DNA from: JAAYED01 sp040772225
GTDB lineage: Bacteria; Chloroflexota; Anaerolineae; UBA1429
Assembly: GCA_040772225.1 (NCBI GenBank)
Contig: JAXGYO010000003.1
Span: 571,595-635,594 of the forward strand
DNA: 64,000 nt
Reading direction: 5' to 3'
Shown: in pieces, positions 8,589-17,056 of the stretch
Layout of the letters: every line of letters starts with the position of its first letter
Position numbering within the stretch: position 1 is the stretch's first letter
Program-made: the position numbers and the translations under genes
Notes under the pieces: generated by a model
Database searches by the model: none
The model's input: the letters and a program-made list of their open reading frames with translations, nothing else
Told to the model about the DNA's origin: nothing

Positions 8589-8679
8589 GGTGTCTCCTCG
8601 CTGTGTCTGCACGCGTGACATCTGTACGGCTCGCCAGATGGCGGGATGCGTCAGAGCGCGTGATTGCGGGCCGCCAGGT

Positions 8680-8708
8680 TTGCGATGCCTAACGCGATAT
8701 GGTAGAAT
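8680..8708 (+). promoter_or_regulatory. Predicted sigma-70-type promoter for hsp20 (and possibly lon)
   Basis: TTGCGA (8680-8685) and TAGAAT (8703-8708) are separated by exactly 17 bases. Just downstream are repeated AGTC/GACT words (8716-8745) that could form an operator, but no CIRCE-type TTAGCACTC inverted repeat is present. Position and spacing support a promoter for the heat-shock genes. Confidence 0.5.
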
Positions 8709-8756
8709 ATACTTTAGTCAGATGGTAGACTTTAGCGGACTAGATACTACAGGCGA

Positions 8757-9128
8757 ATGATGATGCAGGATCGCAGGGCGTCCGGATCGCGGACTTATTA
8801 TATCACACAGCGGCAGCGCGAGTGGCGGCCGCCTACTGACGTCTACGAGACGGATAGAGCCATCGTCGTCAAGGTGGAGATTCCTGGCATTCAGGAGGGC
8901 GACTTTAGCATCACCATGGCTGATCGCCGGCTGGTGATCAGTGGAAATCGTCCAGAGCCTGAGCACAAGGTCAGCTACCATAATCTGGAAATACAGTACG
9001 GACCCTTTCGCACAGAGGTGCACGTGGCCGTGAACCTCCAGGAAGACGCGATCGAGGCCAGCTACGAGGGCGGCTTTCTCTATGTCAGGTTGCCCCTGGC
9101 TGGTGTCAGGCGCATTCCTATTTCGTAG
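8757..9128 (+). CDS. Hsp20/alpha-crystallin small heat-shock protein
   Basis: The product is 123 residues, short for the family. The alpha-crystallin domain covers about residues 22-118, starting WRPPTDVYETDRAIVVKVEI. The signature GGFLYVRLPL is near the end, but no clear C-terminal IXI tail follows it. Small Hsps are ATP-independent holdases that bind unfolding proteins. The gene lies 55 bases upstream of lon on the same strand, pairing a holdase with a quality-control protease. Three consecutive in-frame ATGs (8757, 8760, 8763) make the exact start uncertain. Confidence 0.9.
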   Translation: MMMQDRRASGSRTYYITQRQREWRPPTDVYETDRAIVVKVEIPGIQEGDFSITMADRRLVISGNRPEPEHKVSYHNLEIQYGPFRTEVHVAVNLQEDAIEASYEGGFLYVRLPLAGVRRIPIS

Positions 9129-9183
9129 TTGGGCCACCTTCACACTGTCTGTCGCTGCCGGGGGTCTAGAGAGTTGAGTATAT

Positions 9184-11670
9184 ATGTCAGAATCGCATTC
9201 AGTTGAGCAACAGGTCGAGCAGGAGGTGCTAGAGAACCACGAGAACGAGCAAACTGTCCGTGAGTTGGAGACCGTTTCCATCCTTCCTCTCCGGAATACG
9301 GTCGTCTTTCCTTCCAATGTTCTCCCTCTGGTCGTAGAGCGCCCCGGTTCCATTCAGCTCATCGATGATGCACTGGCGCAAGACCGCGTGGTGGCTCTGG
9401 TTGCGCTCAAGGACCCCGACGTCAGGGACCCTGAGCCTGCGGATCTCTACCAGGTCGGCGTTTTGGCAGTGGTCCATCGTATGGCCAGGGACAGAGAGGG
9501 CGCCGCACTCCGGCTGATCGTCCAGGGACTGGATCGCGTGCGTATCCACGAGGTTCTGCAGACAGAACCGTACATGCGGGCGACCTATGAGCGTGTGCCC
9601 GAGTCCGCTGTAGAAGGTGTCGAGCTCGAGGCCCTTGTGCGCAGTCTGAAGGACCTGTTCCGCAGAACCGCAGAACTAACGGCCCATTTCACTGAGGAGA
9701 CCGTCAGCGCTGTTCTGGAGACCGAGGAGCCCGCGCGGCTGGCGTACCAGGTGGCCGCCAACACGCGCATGGCGCTGGAAGACCGTCAGGAACTGCTGGA
9801 GATGGACGATGTCTCTGAGAAACTGCGCCGCTTGATTGAGCTGTACACGCGCGAGATCGATATTCTCGAATTGGGGCAAAAGATTCGAGACGATGCCCAG
9901 TCCGAGATCGGCGACATGCAGCGCAAGTACTTTTTGCAGGAACAGCTCAAGGCGATCCAGCGAGAGCTGGGTGAGGACAGCGAGCAGGTCGTCGAGGCTC
10001 GGGAGCTCGCCGAGCGCATTGCAGAGGCAGGGATGCCGGAGGAGGCGGAGCGAGAGGCGAAGCGCGAGCTGGACAGGCTGAGCAAACTGCCTCCGGCGGC
10101 TGCCGAGTATTCCGTGATTCGTACCTATCTGGATTGGCTGATCGAACTTCCCTGGAAGACGGTTACCGAGGACAACCTCGACGTCAAGGCTGCGCGACAG
10201 GTGCTGGACGAGGACCACTATGGTCTCACAGAGATCAAAGATCGCATAGTGGAGTATCTGGCCGTGCGCAAGCTGCGACAGGAGCGTTCCGGTGAGCCGC
10301 AAGAGGAGGCGTCCAGGGACCTGATCCGGCGTGAGCGAGAGGGTGTCATCCTGTGCCTGGTGGGCCCGCCCGGCGTGGGCAAGACGTCGCTGGGGCAGTC
10401 CATCGCGCGCGCACTCGGGCGCAAGTTCATCCGCCAGTCACTGGGGGGCGTGCACGACGAGGCCGAGATACGCGGCCACCGGCGCACCTATATTGGCGCC
10501 ATGCCCGGGCGTATCATGCAGGCTATTCGCCGCAGCGGCACCCGTAACCCGGTGTTTATGCTGGACGAGATTGACAAGGTGGGCGCCGATTTCCGTGGCG
10601 ATCCCACCTCGGCACTGCTCGAGGTCCTGGACCCAGAGCAGAATGCCGAATTCCGCGATCATTATCTGGGTGTGCCCTTTGATCTGTCGCAGGTGATGTT
10701 CATCACGACTGCGAATATGCTGGATACCATCCCATCGCCTCTCTTGGACCGGATGGAAGTATTGCAGCTCTCGGGGTACACCGAACGCGAAAAGCTCGCC
10801 ATTGCCCGGGGTTATCTCGTGCCGCGCCAGATCCGCGAGAACGGTCTGCGCGAGGGAGAGGTCACCTTTGAGGAAGAGGCGCTGGCCCGCATCGCGCGTG
10901 ACTATACGCGCGAGGCAGGGGTGCGCAACCTCGAGCGTATGATTGGCTCCGTGTGCCGCAAGGTGGCGGCTCGCGTTGCCGCAGGGGATGCTGACCACAC
11001 GACGATACGTGCGGAGGATGTCCCCGATTATCTGGGCAAGCCGCGATACTTTTATGATGTCGCTGAACGCACCGAGATTCCGGGGGTGGCCACCGGCCTG
11101 GCCTGGACACAGAGTGGCGGCGATATCCTCTTTATTGAAGCTACCAAGATGAAGGGCCAAAAAGGCTTTGTGATGACCGGCCAACTGGGCCAGGTGATGC
11201 AAGAATCAGCCAGGGCGGCCCTGAGCTATGTCCGTTCGAACGCCTCCGATCTGGGCGTCGATCCGGACGTGTTTGATACGCTGGACATCCATCTGCACGT
11301 ACCAGCCGGTGCCATCCCCAAGGATGGCCCCTCGGCGGGCGTCGCAATGGCTACCGCGCTGGCATCTCTAGTCACCGGGCGTCCGGTGAATGGCGATCTC
11401 GCCATGACAGGCGAGATCACACTGCGGGGGCTGGTGCTCCCGGTGGGCGGCATCAAAGAAAAGGTGTTGGCTGCACATCGCGCCGGCATCAAACGCGTGT
11501 GCCTGCCCAGGCGCAATGAACGAGACCTAAGTGAACTGCCCGAGCAGGTCCTGCAAGAACTCGAGATCATCCTCGTCGATCGAGTGGAGCAGGTCCTCGC
11601 GGCAGCTTTGGATACGGAAGGACACAATAGTGGCAAGACGACGAAGCAACAGGGGGCCGACCCAGGGTAA
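9184..11670 (+). CDS. lon: ATP-dependent protease La (Lon)
   Basis: The product is 828 residues, typical for LonA. It has an N-terminal substrate-binding domain (ETVSILPLRNTVVFPSNVLP), a coiled-coil middle (SEIGDMQRKYFLQEQLKAIQ) and an AAA+ module with Walker A GPPGVGKTS near residue 395. The C-terminal protease domain has the catalytic Ser in KDGPSAGVAMATAL (~717) and Lys in GGIKEKVLAAHRAG (~760). Lon degrades misfolded and regulatory proteins in the cytoplasm. It follows hsp20, and its 3' end overlaps the likely start of the PHP gene. Confidence 0.97.
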   Translation: MSESHSVEQQVEQEVLENHENEQTVRELETVSILPLRNTVVFPSNVLPLVVERPGSIQLIDDALAQDRVVALVALKDPDVRDPEPADLYQVGVLAVVHRMARDREGAALRLIVQGLDRVRIHEVLQTEPYMRATYERVPESAVEGVELEALVRSLKDLFRRTAELTAHFTEETVSAVLETEEPARLAYQVAANTRMALEDRQELLEMDDVSEKLRRLIELYTREIDILELGQKIRDDAQSEIGDMQRKYFLQEQLKAIQRELGEDSEQVVEARELAERIAEAGMPEEAEREAKRELDRLSKLPPAAAEYSVIRTYLDWLIELPWKTVTEDNLDVKAARQVLDEDHYGLTEIKDRIVEYLAVRKLRQERSGEPQEEASRDLIRREREGVILCLVGPPGVGKTSLGQSIARALGRKFIRQSLGGVHDEAEIRGHRRTYIGAMPGRIMQAIRRSGTRNPVFMLDEIDKVGADFRGDPTSALLEVLDPEQNAEFRDHYLGVPFDLSQVMFITTANMLDTIPSPLLDRMEVLQLSGYTEREKLAIARGYLVPRQIRENGLREGEVTFEEEALARIARDYTREAGVRNLERMIGSVCRKVAARVAAGDADHTTIRAEDVPDYLGKPRYFYDVAERTEIPGVATGLAWTQSGGDILFIEATKMKGQKGFVMTGQLGQVMQESARAALSYVRSNASDLGVDPDVFDTLDIHLHVPAGAIPKDGPSAGVAMATALASLVTGRPVNGDLAMTGEITLRGLVLPVGGIKEKVLAAHRAGIKRVCLPRRNERDLSELPEQVLQELEIILVDRVEQVLAAALDTEGHNSGKTTKQQGADPG

Positions 11671-13585
11671 CATGGAATGGTATGCTATGGATCTCCATGT
11701 GCATACCCCGGCCTCAAAAGATTATCAAGACGAGGGCGTTACTTATCTCGACATTCTACACAAGGCCGAAGCCGAGGGCCTTTCGATTTTAGCCTTTACC
11801 GATCATAACTCGGTCGCCGGGTATGCGCAGATGGTGCGCGAGATCGACGATTTGACGCGCTGGGAAGAGGCAGACCGGCTGCGTCCCGAAGAAAAGGCGC
11901 GTCTGGACGAATACCGCCGCCTGATGGACAAACTGCTGGTGCTGCCTGGTTTCGAGCTCACGGCCACCTTTGGCTTTCATGTCATCGGCCTTTTCGAGCC
12001 CGGAACGCCTGTGCGCAGCCTGGAGCATGTGCTGCTGGACCTCAACGTGCCAGTGGCCCTGCTGGAAAAGGGCGAGACCGAGGTGGGGCCAACGGTGGAT
12101 GTCATCACTGCCTACGAGGTGATGGCTGAGGCGGGCGCCATCGTGATGGCGCCGCATGCCAACTCGACACACGGTGTGGCGATGTTCGGCATCAGCTTTG
12201 GGGGCCAGACGCGCATCGCCTACACCCAGGACCCCAACCTGCACGCGCTGGAGGTGACTGATCTCGAGGGCGGCAAGCGCAGGCGCACCACCGCGTCCTT
12301 TTTCGATGGCAGCAAGCCCCAGTATCCTCGCCGGATGCACTGCATTCAGGGCTCGGATGCACATCGCATCAAGGGTGAGGGCAAGAATCTGGGAGTTGGT
12401 GAACGGGCGACGGAGGTTTTTCTTCCAGAGCTCAGTTTTGCCGCGCTCAAGCAGCTTTTTCTCGGCGATGACTTTGCCCGCACGCGGCCGTACCGGCGAA
12501 CGGCACAGCCATTTGATCACGTTGAGGCCGCCCGCGCTCAAGGTCCGACGCTGGTCCAGTCCTTTCACGAGAATATGACTCGGGCCGGCGGTAACCTGCA
12601 CGCCATCGTGCGCGATGCCGTAGCCTTTGCCAACACCAACGGCGGCACCATCTATGTCGGACTGAGCGCCAACCAGCGCGTCAAGCCCAAGGGGGTGGAC
12701 AACGCGTCCCAGGCTCTCAAGGCACTGCGGGAGGAGATCTCGCGGCAGGTCACGCCGCCGCTGGAAGTGAGCCTGGACACGCTCAAGTCAGGCGACGTCG
12801 ATATTGTGCGGATCGGAGTGCCCCGGGGCAGGGAACGCCCTTATGTCATGGAGGGCAGTAGATTCTATATCCGCAAAGAGGCAGAGACCAGCCTCGCCGT
12901 GCGGGATGAGATCATGACACTTCTGCGTGAGGCACTGGCTGAGACCGGGGAGCTCGAGGGAGCGGCCGACACGGGGTCCGACACGGCATCTGCGGAGACG
13001 AAAGAGGGCAGGGGGCAGTCTCCGTCGCAGGAAAAGACAAGCAGGGAGGAGCCGCAAGCCAGATCTGGCCAGAGCAGCGGCCGGCCCAGTGCGTCGCGAC
13101 GGCGCAGCAGCAAGGCCTCCGGAGGCGACTCTGAGGAGAGTGGTGCAAAGGCGACCGACGTCGCAGTTGAGGTGGAGGAGGTCGCGGAGCGCGACACCGC
13201 CGGCAGCACGGGCCATTCTGATGCGGAGCTGGCGATCGAGGCGCCTCGGACGGGCGTGGAGATCTATGAGACCATCGTCCGCCAGGGCACACAGTACCAT
13301 ACCATGCGTGATCTGCGGGATGGCAGTCTGGTGCACAATGTGACGCGCACTTCAGCGCGGCGGCTCTGGCGATATGCCATTGCCCTGCATGAAAAAGGCA
13401 CCTTTGGCGAAGACAAAGTCGAGTGGAAAGATGGTCTGGGGCTGTGGCACAAGTATCTGCGTTCTGGCAAGCCTCACTATGACCTGGTGCAAAAGGACAA
13501 GGCCGGTGTGGCCCACATCTACTATGGGGTCTCAGAGGACGGTGTCCACGGCGCCTGGCGCGCACTGGTGGGCGAGCACGAGTGA
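11630..13585 (+). CDS. PHP-domain phosphoesterase fused to an AlbA_2 (Schlafen-type) domain
   Basis: The PHP domain begins MDLHVHTPASKDY and keeps the metal-binding signatures FTDHNS, APHANSTHG and GSDAHR. Residues ~305-430 resemble the AlbA_2/Schlafen nucleic-acid-binding domain (FANTNGGTIYVGLS). A low-complexity Ser/Glu-rich linker (about 12940-13230) and a C-terminal domain of ~110 residues that I do not recognise follow. GTG 11630 has a good Shine-Dalgarno (GGAAGGA, seven bases before it) and overlaps lon by 41 bases; ATG 11672 is the alternative, closer to the PHP motif. PHP domains are usually metal-dependent phosphodiesterases or nucleases, so a nucleic-acid role is plausible but unproven. 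Confidence 0.85.
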   Translation: MARRRSNRGPTQGNMEWYAMDLHVHTPASKDYQDEGVTYLDILHKAEAEGLSILAFTDHNSVAGYAQMVREIDDLTRWEEADRLRPEEKARLDEYRRLMDKLLVLPGFELTATFGFHVIGLFEPGTPVRSLEHVLLDLNVPVALLEKGETEVGPTVDVITAYEVMAEAGAIVMAPHANSTHGVAMFGISFGGQTRIAYTQDPNLHALEVTDLEGGKRRRTTASFFDGSKPQYPRRMHCIQGSDAHRIKGEGKNLGVGERATEVFLPELSFAALKQLFLGDDFARTRPYRRTAQPFDHVEAARAQGPTLVQSFHENMTRAGGNLHAIVRDAVAFANTNGGTIYVGLSANQRVKPKGVDNASQALKALREEISRQVTPPLEVSLDTLKSGDVDIVRIGVPRGRERPYVMEGSRFYIRKEAETSLAVRDEIMTLLREALAETGELEGAADTGSDTASAETKEGRGQSPSQEKTSREEPQARSGQSSGRPSASRRRSSKASGGDSEESGAKATDVAVEVEEVAERDTAGSTGHSDAELAIEAPRTGVEIYETIVRQGTQYHTMRDLRDGSLVHNVTRTSARRLWRYAIALHEKGTFGEDKVEWKDGLGLWHKYLRSGKPHYDLVQKDKAGVAHIYYGVSEDGVHGAWRALVGEHE

Positions 13586-14020
13586 GCGAGGCCGATAGGG
13601 CGGGCAACTGCATCGCCATCCGTCCGTTTGAGATGTCGGACTATGATGCGGTGTTGGCGCTGTGGCGATCAGGGGCGCCGGGCATTGAGCTAGGCCCCTT
13701 CTGACAGCCGCGCTGAAGTCGCGAAGTGCCAGCGGGACCGGGAGCTGTTCCTGGTTGCGTTGCTCGATGAGTGCATCGTGGGCGTGGTCATGGGGGGATG
13801 GGGCGGACGGCGCGGATGGATCCATCATCTGGCTGTTTCGCCGCAAGCCCGAGGGCAAGGCATCGCCCGCGCCCTGGTGTGCGATCTGGAGGAGCGCCTG
13901 GCTCGCGTTGGCTGCCTCAAGGTAAATCTGCTCGTGCGACAGGAGAACAGCGCAGCGCGGAGCCTGTATACCGCGCTAGGCTACTCTGAATCGCCCAGCC
14001 TGCTGGTTATGGGTAAATAA
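13582..14020 (+). pseudogene. GNAT N-acetyltransferase, frameshifted
   Basis: GTG 13582 overlaps the PHP stop codon. The first frame encodes IRPFEMSDYDAVLALW and stops at a TGA at 13701. Removing one C from the CCCC run at 13695-13698 restores ELGPSDSRAEVAKCQRDREL and then the acetyl-CoA-binding core HHLAVSPQARGQGIARALV in the next frame, ending at 14020. This is therefore a one-base homopolymer insertion in an otherwise intact ~145-residue acetyltransferase. It could be a real inactivating mutation or a sequencing/assembly error. The substrate is unknown. Confidence 0.85.
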
Positions 14021-14095
14021 CTCTGTCCGGCCGCAGGGCAGTGAATACGGCTGTGGGGTTGCCGTGCGCGACCGTGGATAGAGAGGTTGGTTGCT

Positions 14096-15034
14096 ATGTT
14101 CGAGATCGCTTTTCTGGGCACGTCAGCCTCCGCTCCTTCCGTGGAGCGGGGTCTCTCATCTGCCCTTGTCCTATATCGCGACCAGCGTTTCATGGTCGAT
14201 TGCGGAGAGGGCACGCAGCGGCAGCTGCTGCGCAGCCGGCTCGGCTTTCGCAAGATTGACAAGATTCTGTTGACGCATGGCCATCTGGACCATATTCTTG
14301 GACTGGGTGGCTTGGCCTCGACCTTTTCTCGCTGGGAGTCCATCGACGAGCTAACCATCTATGGCGGGCAATGGGCGCTTCAGCGCGTCAAGGACCTGAT
14401 GGATGTAGTGCTGCGCGGAGGCGAGGTAGACACGCAGATCGTCTATGTGCCTGTGCATCCTGGCCCGGTGTGGTCAGGCGATGGCATGCAGATCACTGCT
14501 TTTCCGGTGGTGCACCGAGGGCCGGGCTGTTTTGGCTATGTCTTTGAGGAGCCAGCCCGGCGGCCATTCCTCGCTGAGCGTGCGGAGGAGCTCGGCGTGC
14601 CTCGGGGCCCCGAGCGCAAACGATTGGTGCAGGGGGACACAATCGTCCTGGCCGACGGGCGTCGTATCGCGCCAGAGGATGTGCTGGGCGAGTCGATAGA
14701 AGGGGTCCGTTTGGTGCACGTCGGTGATGCCGGGCGAACGGACAATCTGGTTGAGGTCTGCCAGGGTGCCGATGCTCTGGTTATAGAGTCCACCTATGCC
14801 GATCGTGACGCCGATATGGCCGATCGCTTTGGACATCTTACGGCTGCGCGTGCGGCCCGCCTGGCGCGCGATGCTGGCGTAGCCCATTTGTTGCTGGTGC
14901 ATATCTCGCGTCGCTATTCCGAGCGCGAGATCTTGCGTGAAGCGCAGGAGATTTTTCCAAATACCATCGTCCCGCGGGATCTGGATCACTTTCGCGTCAC
15001 CCGCGGCCGGGTCGATGTGGTCGAGCCGGAGTAG
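14096..15034 (+). CDS. rnz: Ribonuclease Z (tRNA 3' endonuclease, MBL fold)
   Basis: The product is a 312-residue metallo-beta-lactamase-fold protein. It has FLGTSASAPS at the N-terminus, the zinc motif LTHGHLDHILGL, a GDAGRTDNL segment, ESTYAD, and a late GHLTAARAARLA with HISRRY. These are the conserved blocks of RNase Z, which cleaves the 3' trailer of tRNA precursors. This matters here because the tRNAs in this window do not encode CCA. ATG 14096 has GAGAGG nine bases upstream; an in-frame TTG at 14087 is less likely. Confidence 0.92.
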   Translation: MFEIAFLGTSASAPSVERGLSSALVLYRDQRFMVDCGEGTQRQLLRSRLGFRKIDKILLTHGHLDHILGLGGLASTFSRWESIDELTIYGGQWALQRVKDLMDVVLRGGEVDTQIVYVPVHPGPVWSGDGMQITAFPVVHRGPGCFGYVFEEPARRPFLAERAEELGVPRGPERKRLVQGDTIVLADGRRIAPEDVLGESIEGVRLVHVGDAGRTDNLVEVCQGADALVIESTYADRDADMADRFGHLTAARAARLARDAGVAHLLLVHISRRYSEREILREAQEIFPNTIVPRDLDHFRVTRGRVDVVEPE

Positions 15035-15075
15035 GATTGCGTGGCTGAACGGGCCCCCATGGTGTGGAGGACAGG

Positions 15076-15882
15076 GTGAGCGAACTGGTCTTTCTCAAGC
15101 TCGGCGGCTCACTGATCACGGACAAGTTGCGTTTCGAGACGCCCCGAACCGTTGTGATCGAGCGGATGGCGCGAGAGATTCACAACGCACTGTCCGTCCG
15201 ACCTGACCTGTCGCTGGTGCTCGGCCATGGCAGCGGCTCCTTCGGGCACTTTGCTGCCGACCGGTACAAGGTGCACAAAGGAAACCTGGAGGATTGGCGC
15301 GGGTACGCGGAGACGGCGGCTGCAGCGCAACGGCTGAACAGGCTTGTTGTCGATGCAATGTTGGGGGTGGGTGTGCCGGTGGTATCGCTGCAACCCTCCG
15401 CCTCGGCGCGCTGTAGCGCCGGCGAACTCGTGGAACTGAACCTGGATCCGGTTACCACGCTTCTGGACAGGAGGCTGGTGCCGGTGGTGTATGGCGACGT
15501 GGCACTGGATAGTGCGCAGGGCTGCACCATCCTGTCCACCGAGCAGATCTTTGCCTATATGGCGCGCGTGCTTTGCCCCTCGCGCATAATCATGGCTGGC
15601 GAGGTTGCGGGGGTGTACTCGGGCGATCCGCACCGCGACACGATTGTCCGACTGGTGCCCTCCATCACGGCGCACAACTATGCCCAGGTGGAGGAGATGC
15701 TCTCCGCCTCCTTCGGTGTTGACGTCACGGGGGGGATGCTCACCAAAGTGCGTTCGCTGTTTGCGCTCGCCACAGAGATGCCCGGATTGCAGGTCCGGAT
15801 CGTGACCGGCCGAACGCCGCAGATTGTGGAAAGGGTCCTGGCCGGCGCCGACGCGGAAGAGGGTACGCTGCTAGAGTACTGA
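15076..15882 (+). CDS. Isopentenyl phosphate kinase
   Basis: Amino acid kinase fold. The N-terminus VSELVFLKLGGSLITDK and the motif LGHGSGSFGHFAADRY are typical of isopentenyl phosphate kinase, the second with the active-site His. TGGMLTKV is a nucleotide-binding segment near the end. The enzyme phosphorylates isopentenyl phosphate to IPP in the alternative mevalonate route, described in archaea and some Chloroflexi. The start is GTG 15076 with GGAGG five bases before it. It lies between rnz and rseP with short gaps. The other mevalonate-route genes are not in the window. Confidence 0.88.
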   Translation: MSELVFLKLGGSLITDKLRFETPRTVVIERMAREIHNALSVRPDLSLVLGHGSGSFGHFAADRYKVHKGNLEDWRGYAETAAAAQRLNRLVVDAMLGVGVPVVSLQPSASARCSAGELVELNLDPVTTLLDRRLVPVVYGDVALDSAQGCTILSTEQIFAYMARVLCPSRIIMAGEVAGVYSGDPHRDTIVRLVPSITAHNYAQVEEMLSASFGVDVTGGMLTKVRSLFALATEMPGLQVRIVTGRTPQIVERVLAGADAEEGTLLEY

Positions 15883-15953
15883 TTTCGTGTGCCCGGTGAG
15901 TACAGCGTTGGATCTCATGAGTCACCCAGGCACACACCAGAGGAAGTAGAACT

Positions 15954-16988
15954 ATGACGGGCTTTGTGTCCTTTATTGTGATCTTTAGCCTCCTGATCTT
16001 TGTGCACGAGCTGGGCCACCTGCTCGCAGCCAAGGCGACGGGCGTATATGTCGAAGAATTCGGCTTTGGTTACCCACCGCGCCTGGCCCGATTGGGAGAG
16101 TGGCGCGGGACAGCGATTACCCTGAACTGGATCCCCTTTGGCGGCTTTGTCCGTATGCACGAGGACGAGCCCGGTGTTGCGGGCGGCCTCGCCGGCAAGA
16201 GTCGCAAGGTGCGCGCCTTTGTGTTCGCGGCTGGTTCGCTCATGAACCTGTTGCTGGCCATTGTGCTGTTCACTGTGCTCTTTCTGGTCGGCGCGCTCAC
16301 ACCTGTGGACAAGGCCGGGGCCGGCATCTACTTTGTGGCGCCTGACTCTCCTGCGGAGATGGCGGGCATCACCGTGGGCGATACGATCCTGAGCATTGGC
16401 GGCGAGCCGGTCGACGATGTCAACGAGGCCGTGGCCTTGATTCAGGCGAGCCTTGGCCAGCAGGTGGAGATTGTTCTGAGCCGGAACGGGCAGATTCTTG
16501 AGCCAGTGGTGGTGACGCCGCGGCTGAATCCGCCGGAAGACGAGGGCTCACTGGGGGTCGCCCTCGATCTCCCCCTCGAGCGGCAGGCCTACTCGCTGGG
16601 TGAGGCCATCCCAAGGGGCTTGCAGACCACCTGGCGTATGGTGCAGGGGCTCTATCTGGCGCTGCGCTCGGCCATTAGCGGCGAGACCGCTCTTGAGCTC
16701 AGCGGGCCGGTGGGCATCTACCAGCATACTGCGCAGGCTGCGCGATCTGGCATCGAGCAACTCATTGAGCTAACAGGGATGTTGAGCGTAAATCTGTTCA
16801 TGCTCAATCTCCTTCCCCTGCCAGCGCTAGACGGCGGCCGCCTGATCTTTGTCCTGCTGGAGTGGATTCGCGGAGGCAGGCGGGTGCCAGCCGAGAAGGA
16901 GGGCCTTGTTCACCTCGTCGGGATGATGCTCCTGATCGCCGCCATGGCCCTGGTGACATACGCGGACATTCGCAAACTGATTGGATAG
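15954..16988 (+). CDS. rseP: RIP metalloprotease (RseP/site-2 protease family)
   Basis: Membrane-embedded zinc protease of 344 residues. The first transmembrane helix contains HELGH (His18, Glu19, His22). A PDZ domain (GITVGDTILSIGGEPVDDV) lies near residues 125-200, and the C-terminal helix has the second zinc motif NLLPLPALDGGRL. Site-2 proteases cut anti-sigma factors or signal-peptide remnants inside the membrane. A possible client, the ECF sigma partner at 33482, is in this window, but nothing links them directly. Confidence 0.93.
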   Translation: MTGFVSFIVIFSLLIFVHELGHLLAAKATGVYVEEFGFGYPPRLARLGEWRGTAITLNWIPFGGFVRMHEDEPGVAGGLAGKSRKVRAFVFAAGSLMNLLLAIVLFTVLFLVGALTPVDKAGAGIYFVAPDSPAEMAGITVGDTILSIGGEPVDDVNEAVALIQASLGQQVEIVLSRNGQILEPVVVTPRLNPPEDEGSLGVALDLPLERQAYSLGEAIPRGLQTTWRMVQGLYLALRSAISGETALELSGPVGIYQHTAQAARSGIEQLIELTGMLSVNLFMLNLLPLPALDGGRLIFVLLEWIRGGRRVPAEKEGLVHLVGMMLLIAAMALVTYADIRKLIG

Positions 16989-17056
16989 GCAATGGGTGTG
17001 ATGATCATTCGCCAGTGGCGCCGCCGCTCGCGCTGTGGCAACGGGGGAACGATAGG

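Noticed and set aside
8709..8756. CIRCE/HrcA operator upstream of hsp20
   Set aside because: No TTAGCACTC-N9-GAGTGCTAA or close variant is present.
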